The notes below the pieces were generated by a model. It saw only the letters and a program-made list of their open reading frames with translations. It was not told the DNA's origin and made no database searches. A DNA stretch of 64,000 nucleotides from an uncultured Selenomonadales bacterium. GTDB lineage: Bacteria > Bacillota > Negativicutes > Selenomonadales > Selenomonadaceae. Shown here piece after piece: positions 34,960 through 43,096 of this stretch. Made by a program: the position numbers and the translations under genes. The first letter of the stretch is position 1; every line of letters begins with the position of its first letter. The stretch is taken from positions 1 to 64,000 of the forward strand of contig CAMJMR010000008.1 in the NCBI GenBank assembly GCA_946407095.1, read 5' to 3'.

Positions 34960-36795
34960 TTAAGTTTGCATCCAAAGGAATTGATAGCGTTCCATTTGCG
35001 CAAGCGCGCCGTTCATTACCGACAAGGCGATTTCGGGATTTTTGCGAAGGATTTCGACAAACACGTCGCGCGGCACCGTCAACAGCTCCGCCTGATCCGA
35101 CAAGACCGTAACCGAAAACGTGAACAGCTGTTTTTCCAAAAGGTTCGTGGGGTTGACGAAGGCGTTCTTCTCGATTATGTCAAGCGTGTTGTACCAGCCG
35201 TCGCCCGTATCGACGTTGCGCGAAAGAATGCCGTCCGCCACGAAGATAAAATTCTGCTCAAGGTCTTTGCCCAAAATTCTGTCGCCTTCGTAGAGCGTGA
35301 CAAGTTTCGCCTGCCGCTCAAACAGCGCGATTGTTCCGCCGAATCGTCCTTGCAGAAGCGGCAGTTGCGAAATAATATCGCGCAATTTCTTGCGAACGTC
35401 TTCTGCCGAAGCCTCTTCGGTCTTCAACTGCACGTCAACGCGTTTGCGGAGCCGTGACATGAATTCGGGATATCGCGCATGCCAATCGACAAGCATTTGT
35501 TGCAAAACGATTTTATACAGCTCGCACAGCCGCTCAATGCCGCCGGGCAAAAATTTTTTCTCGTCGTAAAGGAAACCGATAATTAAATTTTTTCCTGATT
35601 GGCGGAAATAAGCGCCGAGTTTCATGCCCTGCGCGTCCCAAGAGTTGCGGTAAACGATTTTCCCTTGCGGAGCAGCGAGTGTATCGACGTACTTCAAACC
35701 GTCCAATTGAAATTCTTTGAAGCTAAGGAAGTGACTGAACAATTTACTGTGTTCCGTCAGTTCGCTTAATTCCGCCCAATCGATTTGGCTGTAGGGTTGC
35801 GAGACGACGATTTGACGAAATTGCTTGCGAACGATTTGCTCAATGCCTGAATTTTCGTCGCCTGTCAGGCGGACGGGAACAGCATGGAGCGCAAAATCTT
35901 CGTCAGTCTTTTTCTCCGGCAAGATTTGACAGAACAGACAATCGCGCCGCCTGTTGACTAAGTGCAACATGAAACCCCACGCGCTCTGCAAAATCGCCGT
36001 GAGCATTACATTATTGAATTGAGCGTGTTCGCGCAAGTCGGCAAGGATATCGACGGGGATTGTCATGCGGAAAGCGCGTTGGCGATAGGTGCCCGAAGCC
36101 TCCTGTTCGTAGGGCAGGATAGCGGGCAGCGGCGGCTTGTCGAGGATTTTTAACCAATAGTCGCGAATAGCCTCCTTGTTTTTCGTCGGCAATTCGGATT
36201 TGTCATCTTTCCGATTGAGTTCGGCGGGGATTTCCAAGACGTTGCAGAAAAATTTTTCGGCATCGAAATTGTCGGCAACTAGTTGAGCGAGCGTCACGAG
36301 GACGGCGAAATCTTCCGAGCTTGTCCTGTACACCGCGAATCGAATCAGCGGGTCGTGACGAAGGTCGACTTTGCGGCGCATATCAGCTTCAAAAATTTTC
36401 TTAAAGTCGTCGTCGAGTTCGTCTTTGTCCTTTTGAGTCAAGTTCCGGAAAATGACTTCGGGCTTGACGGCAACGGCGGGGCGAATGACTTTGACGGTGC
36501 GCGCACCCAGGTTGCAAAAGTTGGCGCGCAGATTTTCGTTTTCGGCAATCAATCGCGTGACTGCAATGTTGAACTTTATCGGGCTGACCGAGCCGCGAAT
36601 TTTGTAAAGCGTCTGCACGAAAAAATACGGCGACATAAAATTTTTGTCCGCGAAAAATTTTTTCTCCTGCGCGGTCAAATCACTTACGGCTTCGAGTTTG
36701 CGGGGGTTGTAGCCTTCCAGACCGCTTAGCTGCCGCCCGTAAAGACTCTCCAAAACAGTTTGCTCATCGCTTGTCAATTGTATCGTTGTTTCCAT
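34960..36795 (-). CDS. Condensation-domain protein fused to a C-terminal cyclic-nucleotide-binding domain
   Basis: In the 611-residue protein, residues about 45-460 resemble an NRPS-type condensation/acyltransferase domain (PYFFVQTLYKIRGSV, FRMTIPVDI, a DFALHAVPVRL segment, and FSHFLSFKEF). The HHxxxDG catalytic motif is replaced by LAQLVADNFD, so classic peptide-bond chemistry is doubtful. Residues about 480-605 resemble a CRP-type cNMP-binding domain (LYEGDRILGKDLEQNFIFVADGILS, TVLSDQAELLTVPRDVFVEIL). No adenylation or carrier-protein genes are nearby. The protein is probably cytoplasmic. The function is unknown; ligand-gated acyl or peptidyl transfer is a guess. Confidence 0.6.
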   Translation of the reverse strand: METTIQLTSDEQTVLESLYGRQLSGLEGYNPRKLEAVSDLTAQEKKFFADKNFMSPYFFVQTLYKIRGSVSPIKFNIAVTRLIAENENLRANFCNLGARTVKVIRPAVAVKPEVIFRNLTQKDKDELDDDFKKIFEADMRRKVDLRHDPLIRFAVYRTSSEDFAVLVTLAQLVADNFDAEKFFCNVLEIPAELNRKDDKSELPTKNKEAIRDYWLKILDKPPLPAILPYEQEASGTYRQRAFRMTIPVDILADLREHAQFNNVMLTAILQSAWGFMLHLVNRRRDCLFCQILPEKKTDEDFALHAVPVRLTGDENSGIEQIVRKQFRQIVVSQPYSQIDWAELSELTEHSKLFSHFLSFKEFQLDGLKYVDTLAAPQGKIVYRNSWDAQGMKLGAYFRQSGKNLIIGFLYDEKKFLPGGIERLCELYKIVLQQMLVDWHARYPEFMSRLRKRVDVQLKTEEASAEDVRKKLRDIISQLPLLQGRFGGTIALFERQAKLVTLYEGDRILGKDLEQNFIFVADGILSRNVDTGDGWYNTLDIIEKNAFVNPTNLLEKQLFTFSVTVLSDQAELLTVPRDVFVEILRKNPEIALSVMNGALAQMERYQFLWMQT

Positions 36796-36893
36796 AGAGC
36801 ACCGCCTTTAATCAATGCGCAATGTGTAATTCGTAATACGCAATGAAATTTTTGTTAAGTTTAGCCGCCGAGAAATTTTTCGTCAAGCAAAAA

Positions 36894-37182
36894 GCCCTTT
36901 CGTTGGTTAAGCAAAAGGGCTCAAAGACAGCTTTTAATTAATCGAATATACTTTCTTTGACCGAGCAAAGACCCGCTTTAGAAGCGGGGGAACAGTGTGG
37001 AAACTGTTCAACCTCTTAAGCCGTCGAGAAGTTTAAGCGTGCCATCCGGATGCAAACCTCATGCCTAGCGCATTCGCCGTTGCTGCACGGAGTGGCTGCC
37101 ATCCCTGGCGTTCCTTGTCACGTCTTCGTTAATTTAACAACAGCCCCTAACGCAACGAGAGACCGTCATTCCATGACGGCCT
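36894..37182 (+). repeat. R1-type repeat, copy C
   Basis: It occupies the 400-bp gap between the condensation-domain gene and the permease. Modules: a GCCCTTT/AAAGGGC hairpin (36894-36920), AAAGACAGCTTTT, a CCCGCTT/AAGCGGG hairpin, GAACAGT-ACTGTTC, a decayed PE core (GGATGCAAACC at about 37048), TTAATTTAACAACAG (degenerate R1 end) and a GACCGTCATTCCATGACGGCC hairpin near its right end. It contains no gene. Confidence 0.7.
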
Positions 37183-37197
37183 CAAGATTTAACTTTG

Positions 37198-38532
37198 TCA
37201 TTTTTTCTTCGACTGATAGAACAATCGTATCGCCAAAATCCAGACGGGCATGACGATAACGGCGGGGCGCATTTCGTCCATCATTGCCATTATCACCAAA
37301 ATCATTGCCAAGAACGCCAGACACAGATAATCTGCGAACGGATAAAACAGCGATTTGAATTTCGGGACAATGCCCGCCGCCGCGCAATGTTTGCGGAATT
37401 TTAAATGCGTAAAGACAATCATCGCCCAGCTTATAACGACTGCGCCCGTCACGATTGACATCATGTACATGAAGACTTCGTCGGGCAAAAGGTAGTTCAG
37501 CACCGCCGCCAAAAGCGTTATCCCCGACGAAATCAGAATGCCGTTGACGGGGACGCCGCGCCCAGAAAGTTTATCAAAAAATTTCGGCGCGTTGCCGCTC
37601 TTCGCCAAGCCGTAAAGCATTCGCGAATTTGAGTAAATCGCCGAATTGTAGACGCTAATCGCAGCCGTCAGCACCACGAAGTTTAAAATGTTCGCCGTCG
37701 ACGTGAAGCCCGCGTTTTGGAAAATCTGAACGAACGGACTTGCGTCCTTGCCGACTTCGTTCCACGGCCACAGCGTCATCAATACAATCATCGTGCCGAC
37801 GTAGAAAATCAGAATGCGATAGATAACCTGATTAATGGCGCGCGGGATTGTCTTGTTGGGGTTTTCGGCCTCGCCCGCCGTTATGCCAATCAGCTCAATG
37901 CCGCCGAAACTGAACAGCACGGGCGCAAGCGACATCAGCATACCTTCAAGCCCGTTTGGGAAGAAGCCGCCGTGCATCCACAGATTATCGAAATTTTGCG
38001 GGAAAGGGTCGGGGTCTGTGGCAATGTAATACGAGCCGAGGACAATCATGCCGATAATTGCGGCGATTTTAATGAATGCCATCCAGAATTCGATTTCGCC
38101 GTATGCGCTGACCGTGACGAGGTTGATGACGGTAATAATCACGAGGCAGGCAAGCACGCCAATCCATTTGGGCAAGTCGGGGAACCAGTAGCCCAAGTAA
38201 ATCGACACCGCGCTAAGCTCCGCCATGCTGACGAGGATATAAAGAAACCAATAATTCCAGCCCGCGAGGAAGCCGGGGAATTCGCCCCAATATTTCGAGG
38301 CGTAGTAGCTGAACGAGCCGCTAACGGGCTCTTCAACCGACATTTCGCCCAGCATTCGCACGATAAAAAAAATGATTATCCCGCCGATAAGATAGCTCAG
38401 CGAGACGGCGGGACCTGCCATCGCGATTGTCGCGGTCGAGCCGTAGAACAAACCCGTGCCGACGGCAGTCCCAAGCGCAATCATTTGCAAGTGGCGGTTT
38501 TTCAAGCCGCGTTGCATTTTGTTTTCAGACAT
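37198..38532 (-). CDS. Amino acid permease, APC superfamily
   Basis: The 444-residue protein has about twelve membrane helices. The N-terminal LKNRHLQMIALGTAVGTGLF is the AAT-family signature, followed by MLGEMSVEEPVSGSFSYYA and SFGGIELIGITAGEAENPNKTIP. This matches the AnsP/ProY/GabP/CycA type of proton-coupled amino-acid transporter; the substrate cannot be assigned. It starts 4 bp after the upstream oxidoreductase gene, suggesting a two-gene unit. Confidence 0.9.
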   Translation of the reverse strand: MSENKMQRGLKNRHLQMIALGTAVGTGLFYGSTATIAMAGPAVSLSYLIGGIIIFFIVRMLGEMSVEEPVSGSFSYYASKYWGEFPGFLAGWNYWFLYILVSMAELSAVSIYLGYWFPDLPKWIGVLACLVIITVINLVTVSAYGEIEFWMAFIKIAAIIGMIVLGSYYIATDPDPFPQNFDNLWMHGGFFPNGLEGMLMSLAPVLFSFGGIELIGITAGEAENPNKTIPRAINQVIYRILIFYVGTMIVLMTLWPWNEVGKDASPFVQIFQNAGFTSTANILNFVVLTAAISVYNSAIYSNSRMLYGLAKSGNAPKFFDKLSGRGVPVNGILISSGITLLAAVLNYLLPDEVFMYMMSIVTGAVVISWAMIVFTHLKFRKHCAAAGIVPKFKSLFYPFADYLCLAFLAMILVIMAMMDEMRPAVIVMPVWILAIRLFYQSKKK

Positions 38533-38536
38533 GTGT

Positions 38537-39523
38537 TCACCAAGTTTCGTTAGGGTAACGGAGGTGCCAATTCTTTCTTAACGTTGTCATAATATCCATA
38601 ACGTCTTTGGAAAAGTCCAGACGCATTGCCGAGGCGTCGCCGCTTTGAATCGCCTGTTCCATATCGTTCAGTTCGTAAAGCAAGGCGTCCGCCTTGTCGC
38701 CCGCGAAAATTTCTTCAACCGCGCCAGTTTCCGCGTCGACGAAGACAGCCTTATCTGCGCGAGGATATTCGACAATCTCAATGTAGCCGCGTTCGCAACT
38801 GATGACGGCGCGTTTCGGCTGCTTCGAGTGCATTGACAGCGCAACGGTCGCCATTTGTCCGCGAGGATTTTTCAGCAACATGGTCGCGAATTCGTCGGAG
38901 CCCGTCGGCGAAGGTCGCCATTGACTTAAAATTTCGGTCGGCACTTCCGTCATGAACGAGCGCACAATCGACAGCGCGTAGACGCCGATATCGAGGAGCG
39001 CGCCGCCCGCCAAGCTCATGTTGAAAAAGCGGTTGTTCATATCGTATTCCTTGAAGCTGCCAAAGTTCAGCGTCATGATTTGCACTTTGCCGAAGTCGCC
39101 CGCCGCAATACGTCGCCAAAGGGTTTTGTAAAGCGGCATGTGCCAAATCGTCATGGCTTCGGCGAGGACAAGATTTTTCGCGTTGGCGAGGGCAATCATT
39201 TCGTCGAGTTCGCGGCTGTTTAGCGTGATTGACTTTTCAACGAGCAAATGCTTGCCGTTTTCTAGGGCGCGTTTCATGAAGGGGAAATGGGTATTATGCG
39301 GCGTCGTCAGATAAATCACGTCGACGGCGTCATCGGCAAAGAGGTCGTCAATCGCGGCGTAAACCTTCGGGACGGAATATTTTTCGGCGAAGGCCACGGC
39401 CTTGGCGTGCGTGCGATTAGCTACGGCGTAAAGAGTTTTGCCTTGCTTTTGGAGGGCTTGAGCCATTTCGTTGGCAATGACGCCCGTGCCGAGCACCGCC
39501 CAGTTAAGATTTTTTTCAGACAT
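38537..39523 (-). CDS. Gfo/Idh/MocA family oxidoreductase
   Basis: The protein has 328 residues from ATG 39523 (CAGGAGTG site). The Rossmann motif NWAVLGTGVIANEMA and the family's catalytic-region EKSITLN (the Lys of the 'EKP' motif kept) precede a C-terminal substrate domain. It is an NAD(P)-dependent dehydrogenase of a sugar, inositol or dihydrodiol type; the substrate is unknown. It is likely cotranscribed with the amino-acid permease. Confidence 0.9.
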   Translation of the reverse strand: MSEKNLNWAVLGTGVIANEMAQALQKQGKTLYAVANRTHAKAVAFAEKYSVPKVYAAIDDLFADDAVDVIYLTTPHNTHFPFMKRALENGKHLLVEKSITLNSRELDEMIALANAKNLVLAEAMTIWHMPLYKTLWRRIAAGDFGKVQIMTLNFGSFKEYDMNNRFFNMSLAGGALLDIGVYALSIVRSFMTEVPTEILSQWRPSPTGSDEFATMLLKNPRGQMATVALSMHSKQPKRAVISCERGYIEIVEYPRADKAVFVDAETGAVEEIFAGDKADALLYELNDMEQAIQSGDASAMRLDFSKDVMDIMTTLRKNWHLRYPNETW

Positions 39524-39574
39524 ACAAAACACTCCTGAAAAGGTGAAACAATTTTGAATCTCGGTTAGGAACGA

Positions 39575-39756
39575 GTTGCAAGTGACGAGGCCGCCAAGGA
39601 CGGCGGCCGCCGGCAATAAAAACATGGAAGTTTTTTTGCCGGCACAGGCGGCTGACTGGGACGCGGGCATTGGATAAGTGGTTGGTATCCGCTCCGCGCG
39701 TAGCGGCGGCTTTCTTTGCTACTTTCTTTCGCCGGTGAAAGAAAGTAGTTAATAAC
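39575..39756 (-). repeat. R1 repeat, copy D
   Basis: On the minus strand the order is: CTACTTTCTTTC hairpin (39747-39720), GCCGCTACGCGCGG, CGCGTCCCAGTCAGCCGCC, a GCCGGCAA hairpin (39643-39609) and a GGCCGCC hairpin (39608-39589). In the third hairpin both arms differ from copies A and H (AAAAAC/GTTTTT instead of AGAAAC/GTTTCT), so pairing is kept. The terminal inverted repeats are not recognisable in this copy. Confidence 0.75.
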
Positions 39757-39780
39757 GCCGAATCGAAGGACACGCCCGCC

Positions 39781-40557
39781 CTACTGAATCAAGATGTCTC
39801 TGAACATGGACAAAATTTCTTGCCCGTAATATCTTCCGGGAACAGCCCAGCGTCCGTTCAAGTCTTGCCAAGTGCCGAGCGTCCGCGAGCCGTAAGATTG
39901 ACGGACGAGGCTGTAGCGCGGGTCGACGACGGGCGTAGTCGGCATACGCGTGGATGAATAAGCCAATAAGTGCTGAATGTGTGCGCGGACACCTAGTTGG
40001 GGCGTAGAGAAGAATTCGCCTTTGACGCCGCCGCCCGTCGTGCCGAGCCCGCAATAATTATTTTGTTCGGGAATGACATCGCCGCCGTAGCGGAAAAAGC
40101 CCGTCTCCTTGAGAGCCTGCGCGAACGCAACATCAGGACGAATCCCTTCGCGCCTGCCCTCTTCGTAGTAGTACGCGACAATTTCTTCGGCACTGACGGG
40201 CAAGTTCGGATTGGGATTGTTGCGTAGCAGGTAGCGGACGCATTGCTGTTGCGTGGCCATAGGCGTACCGATTATCGACGGGTCGGAAGTCGAAACGGTT
40301 TGCGGCACGGAAAAGTTCGGTTGCGCGTCGTAGTCGTCAACCACTTCCACATCGTCGGGCAAAGCGGGATTTTGCGGCGTGGTTGCGAAGATATCAAGCA
40401 ATTTTGCAAGGGTATTTCCGGGGTGCGCTTCTCTTGCGACGCTTTTGGCCGCCATTTTCGGGTCGTGAATTCTGGCGTCGGCAGTCACGGGAATTGAGAC
40501 GGCAAAGGCTCCGAGCATCGCCGCCGCTATGAATTTTTTCGCTCTATTGATATTCAT
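39781..40557 (-). CDS. Secreted glucosaminidase-domain peptidoglycan hydrolase
   Basis: The 258-residue protein has an N-terminal signal peptide (basic MNINRAKKF, hydrophobic AAAMLGAFAVSI, cleavage near TADA-R). A disordered linker leads to a glucosaminidase-type domain (residues about 125-255: YYYEEGRREGIRPDVAFAQALKETGFF with the likely catalytic Glu, NNYCGLGTTGG, and a final RDILI). It would cut glycan strands in the periplasm or cell wall. It is a single-gene unit with a clear promoter upstream. Confidence 0.85.
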   Translation of the reverse strand: MNINRAKKFIAAAMLGAFAVSIPVTADARIHDPKMAAKSVAREAHPGNTLAKLLDIFATTPQNPALPDDVEVVDDYDAQPNFSVPQTVSTSDPSIIGTPMATQQQCVRYLLRNNPNPNLPVSAEEIVAYYYEEGRREGIRPDVAFAQALKETGFFRYGGDVIPEQNNYCGLGTTGGGVKGEFFSTPQLGVRAHIQHLLAYSSTRMPTTPVVDPRYSLVRQSYGSRTLGTWQDLNGRWAVPGRYYGQEILSMFRDILIQ

Positions 40558-40607
40558 ACAATCACCTCAATCTGCAGATTATTTTCAGGATTCTTTCACT
40601 GCGGCGA

Positions 40608-40636
40608 AGTATACACCATTTGACTTTTCCTTGCAA
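40608..40636 (-). promoter_or_regulatory. Sigma-70-type promoter of the glucosaminidase gene
   Basis: On the minus strand TTGCAA (40636-40631), a 17-base spacer and TATACT (40613-40608) lie about 50 bp before the ATG, which has a GAGGTGAT ribosome site. Confidence 0.75.
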
Positions 40637-40732
40637 GGATTTTAGCTGAATTTGTCGGCGGGCGATAGATTTTTTATCGCGGGCAAGCTAAAATGTTCGC
40701 GGCAAAGAATTTTTCGGAGGAGGCGGTCTGAA

Positions 40733-41614
40733 GTGGCAAGCATTGCGTTCAATCCTAAACTATGGACACATGCTTTGAAAATCGGCGCGATATACGTCCA
40801 ACGCGGCATAAACAACTTTGATGACTGGTCAAAGACAATGACAGAAAATCTTGGCGAAAAATCAAAGCCGTGGCAAGCCGCCATTTGGGAAATGCTTAAA
40901 ACTATGCCCAAAATCGACAAGTTCAACGACAAGCAAATTTTGGCATTAACTGAAAGAATCGGTGGGCTTTACGGTCAGAGCACAACAAATCTCTTTGGAA
41001 TTGCAAAAGCTATTGAAGATGACTTAGGGACGGAAAACGCTCAAAAACTTTTCCCTATGATTCAAGCAACTTACGCGGGCATTCAGAAATTCTTCGACGA
41101 CCAAAAACAGCGCGAAGCACAGCCCGCGCCCGAAAAACTTCGCTGGAAGGTCGAGGGCAAGACGCTGACCGTTGGCGGCGGGCGCGAGATACCATTTTAC
41201 CGCTACGGCGAGCTGCCGTGGGTTGGGAGCGTCAACGCCATTCAACACATCGTCATAGAGGAGGGCGTCGAGAAAATTTCAGCCAACGCCTTCAGCGAGT
41301 GCACGCGCCTTGAACTCTTGACAATCCCCGCGAGCATCAAGACGATTGGCGACTTCGCGTTCAGATTTTGCTACTGCGGCAACAGAGACGTCAACGGCGG
41401 CAAAAATGTCATTTGGAGCTTGGACGACGGCATTTTGACGTTCAAGAAGAATCCCGCCGTGAGAAACGCTGCCGACTGTTCAATCGGCGTGGTGTCGTGG
41501 CGGGCTGTCGATAAAAATATTTCGGGCGTCAAACTTGAGCGCGACGTCATTCCCGATAAAAAATTTTTCGATTGGCGCAAAAGCTTGAGCCGCGACGTGC
41601 CGGTTTCGATGTGA
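40733..41614 (+). CDS. Leucine-rich-repeat (BspA/LRR_5-like) protein with helical N-terminal domain
   Basis: The protein has 293 residues from GTG 40733, nine bases after GGAGGAGG. Residues 1-130 are helical and of unknown type (ALTERIGGLYGQSTTNLFG). Residues about 140-215 contain LRR_5-style repeats (IQHIVIEEGVEKISANAFSECTRLELLTIPASIKTIGDFAF). There is no signal peptide, so this copy is probably cytoplasmic, unlike surface BspA proteins. It is immediately followed by tmcAL (one base between stop and ATG). Confidence 0.65.
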   Translation: MASIAFNPKLWTHALKIGAIYVQRGINNFDDWSKTMTENLGEKSKPWQAAIWEMLKTMPKIDKFNDKQILALTERIGGLYGQSTTNLFGIAKAIEDDLGTENAQKLFPMIQATYAGIQKFFDDQKQREAQPAPEKLRWKVEGKTLTVGGGREIPFYRYGELPWVGSVNAIQHIVIEEGVEKISANAFSECTRLELLTIPASIKTIGDFAFRFCYCGNRDVNGGKNVIWSLDDGILTFKKNPAVRNAADCSIGVVSWRAVDKNISGVKLERDVIPDKKFFDWRKSLSRDVPVSM

Positions 41615-41615
41615 A

Positions 41616-42818
41616 ATGGCGACGGGGATAATCGCGGAATACAATCCGTTTCATGAGGGACACGCACATCAAATCGCGGCGGTCAAAAAATTTTGCGGCT
41701 CTGAAGTCGTGGCGGTCATGAGCGGGAGTTTCACGCAACGCGGCGCGCCGACAATCCTCGACAAGTGGACGCGGGCACGGCTTGCCGTAGCGGGCGGCGT
41801 CGATTTGGTTTTGGAATTGCCGTTCGTCTCGGCGGTGCGCAGTGCACAAGATTTCGCGCGCGGCGGCATAAGACTGCTTGAAAGCCTCGGCGTCGTCAAT
41901 ACGTTGGCATTCGGCGCGGAGCTTGCAGACTTATCGGCACTTCGGCGGGCGGCGGCGGTCTTCGACGAAAAATCTTTCGCGAACAATCTGCGCGGGCTCA
42001 TGGCAAGCGGCACGTCCTACGCGGCGGCAGTCACGAAAATCTTGGCGGCAGTCACCGGGCTTGACGAAAACCGCTTGCGGCAGCCGAACACGATTTTGGC
42101 GATAGAATATCTGTGCGCCCTGCCCGAAACGATTTCGCCGCTGGTGCTTGAACGAGTCGGCGCGGCTTACGACGATTCGACGCTTAGAGAAAAATTTTCG
42201 AGCGCATCGGCCATTCGAGCGGCAGTCCGCGAGCCTCAACCACCTTGGGCAAAAATCTCCGCGCAGGTCGACGCCGTAACCCTAACTGCTTTGCAAAAGG
42301 AACGGTCGGCGGGCTTGGTCGACGAAAATTTTTTACTGCGCCCGATTTTGGCGAGGCTGTTGACATCGCGCGCCGACGAGCTGATAAAAATCTTCGGCAT
42401 GACGGAGGGCTTGGAATATCGGCTGCTGAACGCGGCGGCGTCCAAAACCTTCGACGAGCTGATAAAAACTTTGACGGGACGCCGCTACACCGAAAGCCGA
42501 ATCCGACGCTTGCTGTTGTATTTTTTGCTTGACGTGACGGCGGAGGAAATTGCCGAACTGGACGCGGCGACTTGCGCGAGAGTTTTGGCCTTCAACGAGC
42601 GAGGGCGAGCCTTGCTGAAAAAAATTTCCGTCCCCGTCGTCACAAAGGTCACAAAGCATTTGAATCGCCGAGACTTGTGCGAACGCCGACGCCCGCTTGA
42701 GCCGTATCAAAAAATCTTGTTGCGAGACGTGACGGCAACGAATCTGCGCAGAATTTTATTCGAGCCGCCGCGCCCGCCGCTTGAAGACTTCACGACGCCG
42801 CCTGTGTTCGTGAAATAA
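41616..42818 (+). CDS. tmcAL: tRNA(Met) cytidine acetate ligase
   Basis: The 400-residue protein has the N-terminal nucleotidyltransferase HxGH motif in IIAEYNPFHEGHAHQI, then VAVMSGSFTQRGAPTILDKWTRA and FGAELAD, as in TmcAL/YlbM. The enzyme uses acetate and ATP to make N4-acetylcytidine at position 34 of elongator tRNA-Met. Its 3' end (CCTGTGTTCGTGAAATAA) is repeated downstream together with PE. The last residues (PPVFVK) are therefore present once in the gene and again, uncoupled, in the repeat. Confidence 0.93.
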   Translation: MATGIIAEYNPFHEGHAHQIAAVKKFCGSEVVAVMSGSFTQRGAPTILDKWTRARLAVAGGVDLVLELPFVSAVRSAQDFARGGIRLLESLGVVNTLAFGAELADLSALRRAAAVFDEKSFANNLRGLMASGTSYAAAVTKILAAVTGLDENRLRQPNTILAIEYLCALPETISPLVLERVGAAYDDSTLREKFSSASAIRAAVREPQPPWAKISAQVDAVTLTALQKERSAGLVDENFLLRPILARLLTSRADELIKIFGMTEGLEYRLLNAAASKTFDELIKTLTGRRYTESRIRRLLLYFLLDVTAEEIAELDAATCARVLAFNERGRALLKKISVPVVTKVTKHLNRRDLCERRRPLEPYQKILLRDVTATNLRRILFEPPRPPLEDFTTPPVFVK

Positions 42819-43043
42819 AAAAGACCCCGTGTCAAGCACGAGGCTAGTAACGACGCGGCGATAACGTCTGAATTACGAGTGGCACGGCGCGCTTGCTGGA
42901 TGCAACGTCACGTTGCCGCCGCCTGTGTTCGTGAAATAAAAAAGACCCCGTGTCAAGCACGAGGCTAGTAACGACGCGGCGATAACGTCTGAATTACGAG
43001 TGGCACGGCGCGCTTGCTGGATGCAACGTCACGTTGCCGCCGC
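42798..43043. repeat. Tandem repeat, 121-bp unit, of the tmcAL 3' end plus PE
   Basis: Two near-identical units (from about 42801 and 42922) each hold the tmcAL stop region, a minus-strand terminator hairpin (first copy 42825-42843: CCTCGTG/CACGGGG then T-rich) and a PE ending in GCAACGTCACGTTGC (42902-42916, 43023-43037). A third, diverged start (CGCCTTCGTAAAATAAAAAAT) follows. The host-derived part is about 52 bp and the PE about 68 bp. Confidence 0.85.
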
Positions 43044-43056
43044 CCGCCTTCGTAAA

Positions 43057-43094
43057 ATAAAAAATCCCTCCGCGCAGGAGGGAAAATTTTTTTT
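43057..43094. terminator. Bidirectional terminator between tmcAL and thrC
   Basis: The stem TCCCTCC-TGCGC-GGAGGGA (43065-43083) is flanked by AAAATAAAAAA on the left and TTTTTTTT on the right, so it can end transcription from both convergent genes. Confidence 0.85.
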
Positions 43095-43096
43095 GC

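Noticed and set aside
42798..43043. Possible CRISPR array
   Set aside because: There are only two to three long units in direct tandem, no unique spacers and no cas genes; the units contain the end of the neighbouring gene.
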